Shown: one piece after another, positions 38,780-50,274 of the stretch
Layout: each line of letters opens with the position of its first letter
Numbering within the stretch: position 1 is the stretch's first letter
Origin: Lanius collurio
Lineage: Eukaryota > Chordata > Aves > Passeriformes > Laniidae
Assembly: GCA_020086605.1 (NCBI GenBank)
Contig: JACBWW010000046.1
Location: 4,632,425-4,696,424 of the forward strand
Length of the DNA stretch: 64,000 bases
Reading direction: 5' to 3'
Notes under the pieces: model-generated
The model's input: the letters and a program-made list of their open reading frames with translations, nothing else
What the model was told of the DNA's origin: nothing
Databases searched by the model: none
Translations under genes and position numbers: made by a program

Positions 38780-38930
38780 AAGTACATGAGTTTCTCATTT
38801 AACGTGGTACCACACTGCATTCTTTCTTTATAAAGAGCACTCATTTAACTTTAGGCGTGTTTGTACATCTAATTAAAAATGGGTCATGTTTAATTGATTT
38901 CATATATCACTGCTGCCGCCGCCAGCACAG
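38780..38930. promoter_or_regulatory. Candidate conserved non-coding element
   Basis: The segment contains CATTTAACGTGGTACCACAC, TTTGTACATCTAATTAAAAA, TGGGTCATGTTTAATTGATT and TCATATATCAC. Several homeodomain cores lie next to a nuclear-receptor-like GGTCATG. Confidence 0.4.
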
Positions 38931-39908
38931 TCCAGTGACGGTGGCAGTGCTGCATGCCTGGCACAGGCACATGGCTGGGTCCCAGGTGTCCCTTCTGCTC
39001 TGCCCTCGTTCTGTTGGCATTGCCACGAGTGTCACCAGCTCCCAGTGTCACCATCCCCAGGAGCTCCCCCTGCCCAGAGGAGCATCAGGCCAGGCAGGGC
39101 AGGGAGAGCCCCTCCAGCTGTTCCACAGCTTCCCTCCAGCTCCACAGTGCCCATACATAACCACTGTGGGCTGGCAGTTTCCAAATCCTCGGGCTGGGGA
39201 GGAGGACGCTGCTTTCAGGGCAAGGAGGAGCTGGAGAGCTCTCTCCATGTCCCTGCCCCTCCTGCATGGGTGCTGGGGCTGGGGTTGAACTGGGGTTGTG
39301 GCAGTACCTGTGTTTTCCCACCGCCCTGTGCTCGATGTCCCCAACATCCCCATTCAGCACCGCCACGGCGAGGGACACGTTGGTTCCTTGGGGCAGGAGC
39401 CTGTCTGGAACACAGGGACAAGAGGACAGCAGAGAGGGGGACAGCACTGGGGACAGGGAGGATCACTGGGGAGCCCGAGCCTTGCAGGACATGCCCAATG
39501 TGTGTGCCCAGTGAATGTGCCCGGTGACTGTGTCCACCCTGCCGGCCACTGACCTGCAGCAGTGATGGGCACTGCTCGTCCTGCTCCTGTCACAGATCTC
39601 CCAGGGAACTGAATCCAACTGTCAGCAGAGAGAGGATGATGAGTCAGCTCCCACCAAAGGCTACACTATTACCTAGCAGCTTAATAATGAAAACTGTCAT
39701 CATTCCTGCAATAAGGAAAGATAAATAAGTTATTAAAAGAAAAGCCTGCCACCCTGCCTGGGCAGGGCACTGTGCCAGAGGGATATTAACTGCTGGCCAC
39801 AGCCTGTCTGTTTGGGGAATGGGGAGGGATACCCTGAGTGCTCGGAGGAAGAGCTCTTTCTCCTCCAGCTGGCTTGGAGAGGGCTCGTGTCCGTGGCACA
39901 GAAAGAGC

Positions 39909-40034
39909 CACCACTCCTGCTCCAGTCACCACTCCTGCTCCAGCCACCACTCCTGCTTCAGCCACCACTCAGGCTACAGCCACCACTCTGGCTACAGCCA
40001 CTGTCCCTTGTCCATCCACCACTCCTGCTCCCAC
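39909..40034. repeat. 18-bp minisatellite, 7 copies
   Basis: The unit is CACCACTCCTGCTCCAGC with variants CACCACTCAGGCTACAGC and CACTGTCCCTTGTCCATC. The spacing is an exact 18 bp. Because 18 is a multiple of three, all frames stay open across it, producing spurious Ser/His- and Pro/Thr-rich ORFs. Confidence 0.93.
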
Positions 40035-41059
40035 TCTTGCTCCTCCTCAAAGGTGCAAAGACAAATAGAGCCCCAGGAAGGGAGACAGGGCTGGAGGGGA
40101 GGGAGAACCGGGTGAGAAGGAGTCAGAGCAGGCTCTGAAGATCTGATCACCCTAAATCCAGAGCAAGGAGTGCACTAATGAGAGCTTTGCTGAGCAGTGT
40201 CAGTGGGACCCTCTGCTGCATGAGCACTGAGGCATCAACCACCAGAGTATGCCTGTGGCAGTAGCTGCAGCTGATGCTGTGCAGGGAAGGAGCTGATGCA
40301 GCTTCCACGTTGAACCCTGCTCAGATCCACAACCAACACCACTTTTCCCTCCCTGCCAAGCTCCCCTGCTTGGGTTCAACTTTAGCACCTGTCAATATGT
40401 GAAACAGCAAAAGGCACCTCTGATGTGGTGAGAGAAATGTGTGAAACAGTAAAGGAAGGAGGAAAGAAGTGATTTTCCTTGCCCAGCTGTATTTTACTGG
40501 GAAAACATCCCCAAGCTGTTCCACCCCTGGCCGGGAATGGTGAGGCCCTGGCTGTTCTGCAGAGCTGAACAGAATAAATGACCTTCATAACACTTTCCCC
40601 CTGAAATCCTCCAACTCTCCACGAATAAACAATGTGGTTGTCAGGGCAGTCCAGTCACTTTATCTAAAAACTGCTCCTTCCTTCCTCCCTGAACAGTCAG
40701 AGAATCTTCCCTGGACCCTACAGCAAGACATTCCTCCCTTCTCTCTTCTAGGGGTGAGTCTTCCCGTCCCCATTGCTGAGAGAGACCTTCACCCCCATCC
40801 CCATTGGGTGAGCTCCTGGGGGCTTAGAAAAAGTAGCTCAGTTATTGTGGCCCCTCTCTTTCTGGGCTACCTCAATGCCATTTTTAGCCTCAGTGCAGCC
40901 CCTTGAACCACGTTTTTAATCGCTGTGTTTACATGCACCTTCTGGAGCTGCCGAAGTGTCCTGACAAGCCTCTGGAATCAAAGGCTTGGAGCGGCCCCAG
41001 GGGTAGGGAGCAGAGAGAAAGAATCACCTGGGCTGCCATGGGGATGGCCCAGGAAGGGC

Positions 41060-41260
41060 TGCAGGAACACGCCTGGCACGGGCGGGTGGGCTCCGGGCCA
41101 CGGCCTCGCCACCCATGGCGGCGCAGGCCCTGGCACGCCCCACAGCACGGCCCACAGACGGCACCGGGGGCCACAGGCGTGTTTCCACTCTTGGCCAGGA
41201 AAGAGCTCGTAAAGCTAGTGAACATCTTAAAAATTAAGCATCTAATGAGGCCCATCCTGC
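41060..41260. promoter_or_regulatory. CpG-rich patch joined to AT-rich element
   Basis: A CpG-rich part (GGCCACGGCCTCGCCACCCA, GGCGGCGCAGGCC, CAGACGGCACCGG) is followed directly by AACATCTTAAAAATTAAGCA and TCTAATGAGG. This GC/AT junction resembles an enhancer or promoter edge. No exon is attached. Confidence 0.25.
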
Positions 41261-43204
41261 AGCCAGGGGCTGGGTGCCAGCTGGGCGCTGGCTCCGCACC
41301 GTGCCCTGCCCGTCCTGGCAGACGGATCCCAGCACACAGGCGTGGGTGTGGGGCTGTGGGCACAGAGCCGGCCCCAGGACACAGCACCAGTTCAGTGGCC
41401 TGGGGACGCTGGAGGGAAGTGGGGAAGATATGAACTGGCTTTGGATTGTCTCACCAAAGCCCTGCGCTCTTCGACTCCCAGAAACGTTTTACTTCCTCAA
41501 AACCCATTTTCAGGTCTTGCTGTCACAGGGTCATGTTCCCTCAGCCACCAAGGGGTGGCTCTCTGGGAAAGGTCAGTCTCCTGTGCCTTTAGGCTAAAGC
41601 TAAGGGCTTGTCTGTAGTGCCATCACCCTGATGCCGTGGTGTCATGTCTGTGCCATGGTGCCACCTCCTCCATGACATGCATCCTCACTGCTGGAGCCAG
41701 GCAGCAGCACTTCCCTCTCTGGGCACCTCGGAGTGACCTGAGGGCTGGGCTGAGGGCAGTTTGTCAGAGCTTTCCGTCCCTCTGTGCTTTCCTGGCTGTG
41801 AACAACACAGCATCCAGCACGTGGATGAGAAAGCCCTCGGACGACCTCACTCTTGCCACAGGAGGGGACAGCCTCATTCCAGCCCACAGTGCAGGATTTC
41901 CTCTCACATCCTCCTGGGCAAAGCTGACTGGAGCCATGTCCCCTCTCCAGACACCTCTCCCTCCCCCTGCTCTGCTCTGGTCATGCTGAACCTGACCCAT
42001 CCCTCCTCCAGGGGCTGCTCCCTCACCTCTGCTCTGGGCCAGGCCCTACTTCCAGGGTACTTGCCCACCTTGGTGCTCCTCTGGAGACTCTTTCCCCCAG
42101 CCTCCCTCCTTCTGGCCAGCCTCCTGCCGTCCCTGCCCTCTACAGCTCTCCTGCCGCCCATAAAACTATATAGAATATAGAACATTATTTTATGATGCAC
42201 TATAAAAAAAAAAAACAACCTGGAACTAGGAGACACGTGCCAAACCTCAGCAGCACATGCAGGAATGTCTTTGTCCCAGCTGTTGCTGGATTGCCTGAGT
42301 CTGAAGGCTTTTTGGGACAGGAATCTTGTTTTCTTGATGTATTGATTTTTTCCTGGGGCTGGGCAGCAGTGGCAGCAGTGGTTGTGCACAGTCAGTGATG
42401 TCCTTCAGGTCCCATCTCCTGAGGTGCTGCCCAGGGCTCCCCAAAGCAGGCACACGTGGAGCTGGGAGTGTGGGTATCAATGGAGCTGCAAAGTGTGAGG
42501 GGCAGGGGGCTCCCGTTGTCCCGAGGACGCTGCTGCAGTTATTGCTCCTCAGCTCCTGTGCCTGTCAGAGCCCTCTCTCTCCTTCCTTAGGGTTGAGCTT
42601 GTGCCCATCTGGGGCCTCTCAGCTTTTCCTGGGGTTTCACAGAGCTGCTGCTTCCTACACAGGCGATTTGGGGCACCCATGAGCAGGGACCTGTCTGTCT
42701 TTCCTGTCAGGGCTGATGTAAGACCCTAAATAACCAAGGGATGCCATCCTACACCGGTACCCACACCCTGAGGTTCCAGCCACACTCCCCAGGGTGCCAG
42801 CCCCACACTAGGAGGTGCAAGCTCCTGGTGCTCCCCATTTCCCTTCCTCTCCTAGGCTGGTGAACTTTCCTACAGCCCTTCAGCCCCAGCTCCATAAAGC
42901 TCCCGATTCATTCCGCAGATATTTCCTGCACTGGGGCTTTCCGCAGCATCTGCTGGTTTGAAGTGCTCCGTTTATTCGTCCTGGGGGCACCATTACTTTC
43001 TGCTTTAGCAGTTCTGCCTGCTCTGAAGTCTCTGCCAGGCTCCATCCACGGGAGAGAAAATTGATGAAAGAATAATAATGATGATTGTTATAAATATATA
43101 TTTCATTGCGGTGGCCCTTGGTGCACGTGTTCGTCACTGATGAGGAGACCAGAGGGCGAGGGGGTGCTCGGCTCCCAACAGGCTCCCAACAGCAGATGTG
43201 TGTC

Positions 43205-43290
43205 CTCACCCTGCTGCCCTCCTCCTCCTCTTTCTCCTTCTCCTCCTCCTCCTCTTCTTCTTCCTCCTCCTCCTCCTCCTCCTCCCAAAG
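43205..43290. repeat. (TCC/TTC)n triplet microsatellite, polypyrimidine on plus strand
   Basis: About 85 bp consists of CTCCTCCTC/TTCTTC triplets. The minus strand is purine-only and encodes an artificial poly-Glu frame. It is a likely triplex-forming and polymorphic tract. Confidence 0.92.
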
Positions 43291-44319
43291 CACTTGCCAG
43301 GACACCCCTGACTGTTCTCCCCAGAGAGTCTCACATGGGTCTTGTGGCTAAGAGCTGGACATCTCTGGAGACAGGATTCCGGGAGTGTCTGTGGGACATG
43401 TCCTGGGCAGGCTGGAGCCACTTCCAACTCATCCATCCACTGGCATGGCAGGAACGGGGAGCAGTGGGGGGAGCAGCTGAGTTGGAAATAGAGCCTTGCA
43501 AAGTGGGCATGGAGAAGAGGTGCACAGCAAAGTCTCCTGGCCTCTGCCTCCTTTTCTCCAGGGATTTCTGCTGGCAACCAGCCAAGTGGAAACAGAAATC
43601 ACCAATCATTTCACCCATAAGTGATCCCCATTGGCATCAGCAGCACATTTCCCTTCTCCTCAGGGGATAATCCAACCAGGGACTCTGTGAATGAGTGCAA
43701 GGAACTTTCCCCTTCTCTTAAAGGAAATATTTTCCCTTTGTTTCTCCAGCTGTGGATAATCCCCTTCCCTCCACATCCTCAGCCACAGCAGACTGAGGAT
43801 GCTCCGGGCCAGTGTCCCGGCCCTTGCGGCCACTCAACCTCCTCCACTTCCATTTCCTGCTGCAGAGAGTTTCAGGTATTTCCTGTAGACACTTTAAAAT
43901 TCTTCAAGGGTTTCTCTGTTTCACCCACAGTGGGATGACCTGGAAGTAGGACAGCAGGAGCCACGTGGAGTGGGGTACCTGGGACAGCTTTGTACGGATC
44001 AGCATTCCTTGGCTCATTTTTCCACTGGCTTTCCCATTTGGAGCAGCCCTCCCCTCCCTGCAGATCAGACCCGAGAGCTGTACATGAGCCCTCCTGGGTC
44101 TGAATATCAGTAAATGCAATTCCATCTGCAGCAAGGATAACGTTACCACTGCCGGCTCATCCCTGCTCCGGCCAGGAGCCATCTGTGGGGTGGGGGCTGT
44201 GCTGGGAACACACACGGATGCATGGAGAGAGCCAGCCCAGGGGGGTACTGTTACCTACAGATGGAAATTCATCTCTGAGGTACTTGATCTTCCCTAAACT
44301 CCCTTGCTGTAACTCTTGC
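43291..44319. other. Intergenic, no gene recognised
   Basis: Mixed unique sequence without repeat tails. A moderately AT-rich part at about 43,660-43,760 is unremarkable. No exon was seen. Confidence 0.6.
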
Positions 44320-44660
44320 ACAGGACATCTGTTAAATCCCTCCAGGGATGGAGACTGCACCACTGCCCTGGGGAGCCTCTCTCAGTGCCTCACCACCCTT
44401 CTGGGGAAGAAATTATCCCTAATATCCAATGGAACTTCCCCTGGCACAGCTTGAGGCCGTTCCCTCTCATCCTGTCCCTGTTCCCTGGGAGCAGAGCCCG
44501 ACCCCTCCTGAGCCCCCTCCTGTCAGGGAGTTGTGTAGAGCCACAAGGTCCCCCCTGAGCCTCCTTTTCTCTGTGCCCCCCCAGCTCCCTCAGCCATTCC
44601 AGACTGTCCTCCAGTTCTGTTCCCTTCCCTGGACATGCTCCAGCTCCTCAGTGTCTTCCT
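44320..44660 (-). mobile_element. CR1 LINE 3' region (reverse orientation)
   Basis: The reverse complement contains GAGGCTCAGGGGGGACCTTG, TGGCTCTACACAACTCCCTG, ACAGGAGGGGGC, GAACGGCCTCAAGCTGTGCC, TTGGATATTAGGGATAATTT, TTCCCCAGAAGGGTGGTGAG and CAGTCTCCATCCCTGGAGGG. These CR1 landmarks are in order over 340 bp. It is the longest CR1 piece in the window, and its 3' tail is lost. Confidence 0.95.
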
Positions 44661-45659
44661 TGTCTCTCCAGCTCAGGAAGGTGGGAGAAAGAGATGGAAA
44701 TACATCAATCACCAGAGCCTGCGCAAATGTAGATGCAAAATCTGAGATTTTTCAGTCCTTCTCTGTTGTTAGACCAGTCATAACCTCTGCTGGAGCCTCC
44801 TCCCAGCTGGTCAGAGGCAGCAGAGCTCTCCTGTCTCCTCCTGTAACCGGTTCCCTCCCCACCTCCCATGCTGCTCCAGTGGTGCCTCCTACAGAAGGGA
44901 GCAGCTCCCTGCAGAGCACCCTGCTGTGGCCAGCCCAGCCTCACGCCGGCCGGCAGACCCTTCCCAAACACTCTGAGATCCAAATGTAAATGGATAATTC
45001 CATGGAAGACCCACAGCTCAGCTCAAGCAGCAGGTCAGGGATGTTGGCTGAAAGGCTCTTTCAGACCCCAGAGAGAGACCATGCAGCCCAGAGGGTCTCA
45101 GCTTCCCTTGTTTGCTCCCGAGGAAGTTGGTTCTTATGGCAATTTGTGCTTCAATAAACGTGAAATAAAATCCATTCTGCCCTTTCCCTGCTGGCGTCAT
45201 CCCCATTTCCCTCTGTTTATCACATCATATCCATTGCCCCGGCAACCGCGGCAGCCCAGGCGGGGATGCTGCTGGCGGGTGGGGCCGGTGCCAGCCCCAC
45301 ACCCCGGCACGAGGATCCCGCTGTCTCACGGGTGTCTCCAGTGGGACACACCACAGGCAGGGAGGGGGGCTGGGAACAAACCCAACAGGGGAGGAAACAG
45401 CTCCAGAAGAGGATGCTCTTGGCAGGAGCTGACCCCAGGCAGCACCCACAGGAGTGACTCTGGAAATGTTTGCCTGTGGGATCTGCAGGTGTGGACACCC
45501 ACCCCCACGGCCTGGCTCCGGCTCCAGGACAGACACAAACAGAACCCCCAGCTCAGAGCAGAGAGTCTGGGGGCAGTTTGGTGCCTTGCTCCCAGTGCAG
45601 GTGTCCTCTTCACCCACTCGTGCCCTCACACCTCCTGGGGCCCATCCTCTGCCTATGCC
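44661..45659. other. Intergenic, no gene recognised
   Basis: Unique sequence. The plus strand shows TTCAATAAACGTGAAATAAA near 45,150-45,170, two overlapping polyadenylation-like hexamers without an upstream recognised exon. No gene is called. Confidence 0.55.
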
Positions 45660-45948
45660 TCCCCTGTCCTGTCACGCTCCGAGTTCACCCCTTCGCCTCG
45701 CAGTCGGGAGCCCATTCCCGGTGGATTCGTTCTCTTTAGCCCTACATCGGTTCGGATTCAGAGCTCGTTGTCCCACCGCTCCCAAAAGAGCTTGCGGACC
45801 CCGCTGAGGACAGCGCAGCCCGCGGGGTTCTCCCTCCTCCGGGCTTCGCTTCCATCCCGGAGAACTTCCCGTAGGAGCGAGAGCCCGGCCCCGAGCTCCT
45901 CCCGCGGTCTCCGCCTGCCCCCGCGCGGCGGCTCCGGGCACGGACCGA
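45660..45948. promoter_or_regulatory. CpG-rich patch (possible small CpG island)
   Basis: Dense CpG occurs over about 290 bp (TTCGCCTCGCAGTCGGGAG, TCGGTTCGGATTCAGAGC, CCCGCGGGG, CCCGCGCGGCGG). It runs directly into a CpG-bearing minisatellite. This could be a promoter of an unannotated transcript or an island maintained by the repeat. No splice donor following a convincing coding frame was found. Confidence 0.4.
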
Positions 45949-46378
45949 CGGACGGACCCGCACCCACGGACAGACCTACGGACGGACCTGCACCCACGGA
46001 CCCACACCCACGGACAGACCTGCGGATGGACCCGCACCCACGGATCCGCATCCACGGACAGACCTACAGACGGACCCGCACCCACGGACCCGCACCCACG
46101 GACAGACCTACGGATGGACCCGCACCCACGGACAGACCTACGGACGGACCCGCACCCACGGACAGACCTACGGACGGACCTGCACCCACGACAGACCCAC
46201 GCCCATGGGCGGACCTACAGACGGAGCCGCACCTAGGGACGGACCCACAGAGGGACCCGCATCCATGGACAGACCCACGCCCACGGACGGACCTACGGAC
46301 AGATCCGCACCCACGGACGGACCCACGGACAGATCCGCACTCACGGACGGACCCACGGAGGACCCGCACCCACCCCTT
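45949..46378. repeat. CpG-rich minisatellite, 30-bp higher unit (ACGGACCCGCACCC.. / ACGGACAGACCTACGG)
   Basis: Alternating short subunits ACGGACCCGCACCC and ACGGACAGACCTACGG form about 14 copies of a 30-bp unit, degenerating towards the right (GCCCATGGGCGGACC, CGGAGGACCC). A one-base deletion near 46,188 (CCACGACAGAC) shifts the phase. As 30 is divisible by three, both strands stay open over long distances: the Pro/Thr/Asp-rich plus frame and the Gly/Val/Ser-rich minus frame are repeat artefacts unless shown otherwise. Confidence 0.95.
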
Positions 46379-46544
46379 TAGAGGGACCCGCATTGACTGG
46401 GGCACCGTGCCCAGACACATGTACAGACCCGCAGCAGTCTGAGACAGATGGGGGTCGTGGGGAGGGAAGAACGATGGGAAAGATGGGAAGGAAATGCTGA
46501 ACCACTGCGGGAGATTTTCTTGGGGGAGAAGACTGAGATTACTC
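46379..46544. other. Spacer between minisatellite and CR1
   Basis: About 165 bp. The right part (GGGAGATTTTCTTGGGGGAG) may be the eroded 5' part of the following CR1 copy. Nothing else is visible. Confidence 0.5.
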
Positions 46545-46668
46545 AGAGGGTGGGGAGGCCCTGGCACAGGTTGCCCAGGGAAGCTGTGGCTACCCCATCC
46601 CTGGAAGTGTCTAAGGCCAGGTTGGACAGGGTTTGGAGCAACCTGGGACAGTGGAAAGTATCCCTTAA
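46545..46668 (+). mobile_element. CR1 LINE fragment
   Basis: The segment reads GGGGAGGCCCTGGCACAGGT, TGCCCAGGGAAGCTGTGGCT, ACCCCATCCCTGGAAGTGTC and GGTTTGGAGCAACCTGGGAC. It is canonical CR1 in plus orientation. Confidence 0.93.
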
Positions 46669-47869
46669 CTTCAGCTTCTCGTGCCAATGGGGATGGGATG
46701 GGTCCTACTTGTGCTGGAAATGGAACCTGCTGGAGTCTCCAGAGGCAGCCTCATCTGGACTGACCCTACCGGCAGCAGTGTCCCTGCCCCACACTCTCTG
46801 GGGGCACCAGAACCTCACTGCCACATGCCCAGGAGGGACACAAGGACTGTCGAGCAGCCAGGGGAGGTGGTTGCATGCCAGGGTCCCCGAAGGACCCTTG
46901 TGCAAGGCACCACTGGCAGAGTCAGGGAATGAAGATTAACCACCCAGGGGAAGTTGCTTCACCTCTTATCAGAGAGCTGCTCTCCCCTCCCCTGCAGTGA
47001 CTCATGCTCGGCTGAGCCCTTCCCACCTCATCTGGGACCTGTTACAGCCCTGGACCATACTCCCTCTCCATACAGATGGGGATTCTTGTGGAATGTCTGC
47101 CTCTTCCTCCTCCTCTCCCGTGTTTCTGCTTCTCAGGTGTTCCCTGCCCAGGTAACACAGCTGTCCCCTAAGCAGGGCTCCCTTTGTCCTGTCCCCCTCT
47201 GAAGCCAGCCCTGGAAAGGGGATGCTCCCCAAAGGCTCCCCCTTTCCCAGAAGCTGTTCATGCCTGTTTCTGCCTGCTCGGTTTGGCTGCCAATCCTCCC
47301 CCAGGCCAGTGTAACTCTGCCCTGCAAGGGGAAGGAGGCAGACACACAGATTCCAGGGAGTGAGCCCAGATCCATTGGTTCCCGGTGACGAGCTGCCAGC
47401 TGACATTTCTGAGGCGCTGAGTACGTGTCCCTCGGTTGGGTGAGGTTTAATTTTACTGTCTCAGAAGCACACACGTCTTTCAGAGCCAGGGATGGTGGTG
47501 ACTCGAGAGGGAGCAGAGCTAAATCAGATGTCAAACACTGATTCCTCTCCAGGGACTGACAGCTGGAGTCACTCTCACCATCTGTCTTCCCACTGCAGCC
47601 CCCAGAGAAGACACACTCTGTTAGCTGTTCCTCCAGCTAACAATGGAGACAGCAAGAGAACAAATGCATTCATTTCCAGGCCTATGGATTTTCCATTCAG
47701 GGATTTCAGGAACACGCTGCATTGGGGAACATGCTCTGTTCATCCCTGTAAGAGGACACAGCACCTGTGCTTTGCTGTGTTACAGGGACACCGATGAATC
47801 ATCTCCTCCCCATCTCCTGCCCAGGGCACCCTTCGGGCAGGTGTGTCTGGGCTTTCTGATCCTCGCAGG

Positions 47870-48180
47870 AAAAAGTGTCTGAAAGATGTATTTATTGTTC
47901 CTCATGCTCTCATCCTCACCCCAGGCAAGCTTGGAGACCAAATGGGTTGGCCAGAATCTTGGGACACGATAAAAGTGTTTTGTCTTGAGATAGGACACAT
48001 CTTCAGGGGAACGAGTCCAGAATTAATAATCTATCTACCAGCAGCCAAGTGCGTTGTGTTAACTCAGAAGTAATGAGGTCGTGGTGAATCACCGGGAGTC
48101 TGCGACGCAGGGGGAGAAACCAGCTTGGAAAAACACTGGATTAGACCAAACCTTGCTTCTTTCTTCATGACTGAAACTAC
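47870..48180. promoter_or_regulatory. Candidate conserved non-coding element
   Basis: The segment contains AGATGTATTTATTGTTCCTC (SOX/forkhead-like), GAATTAATAATCTATCTACC, GTGTTAACTCAGAAG and CTACTTAATAGTTTGTG. It is unique, with mixed base composition. Confidence 0.3.
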
Positions 48181-48639
48181 TTAATAGTTTGTGTTCCTGC
48201 CATTGGAGCTCCATTGGGGCAAGCTCCCAGGAAAGAAGGAGGGGGAAACCTCGGGAACCAGCCTAGCCTGGGGGGATGCAGGAGCTGGCAGAGGGGGTGG
48301 GGGGCTCTGGCAGGTCTGGCCTCTGCTCCTGGCAAAGGCCCTCTTGGGGATCCCAGTGCCCTGCTCTGGCCCTGCAGGGACCTGTCCCTGCCCTGCCCGC
48401 AGCCAGGGCTGTGGGTGATGCTGCTGTGCTGGATGAACTGGGAGGGAGGGCTTTGAGCCCTGCCAGCCCAACACATCCCAGGGAGCCAGAGGAGGAGGAG
48501 GCTGAGGGCACTTTCCTGCTCTCCCGAGTTGTCTTCCTCCACAGCAGCTATTCCCAAAGGGTTCTTGCTCTTTGCTGGCAGTGAGCTCACAAAATGAGGG
48601 CAGAGCATCCCTTTGCAGAAGTTTTCCAGGTTACAGGTG

Positions 48640-48770
48640 TCTGGGGTTTTGGGAAAATGACTCCGTGGTGGAGTAACATTCGAGTCAGAGTTCTCACATT
48701 GAGAGCGAGCAGCAGTGGGGCAAATCCTTCTCCCAGCTTTGCATATTCATTTGTTATGATTTACGGGGCC
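48640..48770. promoter_or_regulatory. Candidate regulatory element with POU/SOX-like sites
   Basis: The core TTTGCATATTCATTTGTTATG (split here as TTTGCATATTCA and TTTGTTATG) at 48,738-48,758 places a POU-type half next to a SOX-type ACAAA/TTTGT half. GGAAAATGACTCCGTGGTG lies upstream (AP-1/MAF-like). Confidence 0.35.
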
Positions 48771-50217
48771 CCCCATGCACCCTGACAGCCTCAGCACCCG
48801 CCCGTACTTGAATTACCTTTTTCCATGCAGACACTGCCCACAGGAGTGCCAAAGCCTCCTCCTACCCCCTGCCCTCATGTCCCAGAGGAGCCACCTCCCT
48901 CTGAGGGTCACCCAGGGGTGTGGAAAGCAGCTGGGAGCAAACCCCAGCTCCAAACCCTCCTGTGCATGGTGGGCTCAGCCTCAAACTCCAACCATGGCCC
49001 AGCCAGAGCTGGACCCTGCTCTGCTGTGTCTCTGCCCCACTCTTCCCCAGTCCTTCTTCCCATGCTTGTGTTCTGGCAGGTTTTCCTCATCTTCTTCATC
49101 CAGCCACTCCAGATGTCTCTTCCTCAGCCCCTGCAGAGGTGCAAGAACGTCTCTTTGCACAGGCACTGTGACGCCTCATCTTCCTCCTGTCCTCCCTGTG
49201 GGTCCTTCCTTGACCCACACTCCCACCCCCAACCCCCAGTATTTAGCTGTGCCATCAGTTCACTAATCCCTCAGGCACTGTCAGCAGCAGGAGCATCATG
49301 CCAGGGCTGGTGAAAGTTCCCAGAGGCTACTGGACAGAGGGTTCCTGCCCTCATTCCTCAGGACCCTCTGCTTTTGCTCTGGAAACGCTCTTGGGCAATC
49401 CCAACACTGTGGAGGTTAATCCAGGTTCTTGGGGGTGAAAACCAAGGCAGAAGAAGGGATATATCAATTCTTCAAACTGCAAGGAACAGCAAACCCAACG
49501 GACCAAGGGTTCAGATGTGCCCCACTTGGAGCAGTGATACTTTTATTCAGCACTGATTTGCAAGTCTTTGCATTCACAACAATATTGGAATGACTCTGGT
49601 TTCCAGCAACGGCAAAACCAGGTTTAGGCAGGACAGGAGAGAGCTCCTCTGCTCCTGGCAACTCGGCTCCCTCAGCATTTCTCAATAGAGCAGGGAACAA
49701 TTCTGCAAACCCTGAGCTGAAAAGTGACACATCGCCCTCCTTTGTTTTCCCACCCATCAGCTGCAATTTTCCTGTTCCCTAGTTCCTGGAAGGCTCCCTC
49801 TGTAATTAACTTCCAGGAACATGTGAGCCCCACCGTGCTGTGAGTTCCTCGGCAGCAGAGGCGGCTGAGCAGGACAATCCATGGGAAGCTGCTTTGGGAA
49901 CGCCCCGCCCGAGCCTGGTACTGCCCTCGCCCCGAGTTCTCCCTGGCTGTGTGGACACGGAGGAGCCGTCGGGAGAGGACAGGGGTCTGGGCACACCCCG
50001 ACCCCCTGGGGCTCATCCCCCGTCAACCCAGGCAGCTCCCCCATCCCAGGGATTTTGTTCAATCCAGGTGCACTTTTTATTGGATTTTGTTAAATTAAAC
50101 ATGTGATCCCATATTATCTGACCCAGCTCTGAAGTCTCCCAGGCCCAGGCAAACTCTGCTGCCTCAGCTTTTCATTTCCATGTTTATTTACTGCCTTTCA
50201 GATCTCCTGGGCTGCAC

Positions 50218-50218
50218 N
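50218..50218. other. Undetermined base (N) in assembly
   Basis: A single N occurs in GCTGCACNCCTGCCC. It is an unresolved position, not in any gene. Confidence 0.99.
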
Positions 50219-50274
50219 CCTGCCCTGTCCCCTCGCCGCCTGGCACGGGCGGCTGCCAGGCTCATCGCGGTGAC

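Larger units (their letters stand above)
38126..43204. other. Intergenic, no gene recognised
   Basis: The segment contains an AT-rich candidate enhancer (38,780-38,930), an 18-bp minisatellite (39,909-40,034) and a CpG-rich patch with an adjoining AT-rich stretch (41,060-41,260). It also holds an A12 run near 42,206 and an AT-rich stretch at 43,060-43,110. No exon was seen. Confidence 0.6.

Noticed and set aside
42880..43305. Minus-strand frame with a long poly-Glu run
   Set aside because: The poly-Glu is simply the TCC/TTC microsatellite read on the other strand.
45145..45172. Two AATAAA-like hexamers on the plus strand
   Set aside because: TTCAATAAACGTGAAATAAA looks like a polyadenylation region, but no upstream exon or conserved frame was found. 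AT-rich hexamers occur by chance.
44868..46442. 524-codon open frame on the plus strand
   Set aside because: Most of its length is the 30-bp minisatellite, whose unit is divisible by three, and the left part crosses non-repetitive DNA with no recognisable domain. The opposite strand is also open over the repeat. Treated as a repeat artefact unless transcription is shown.
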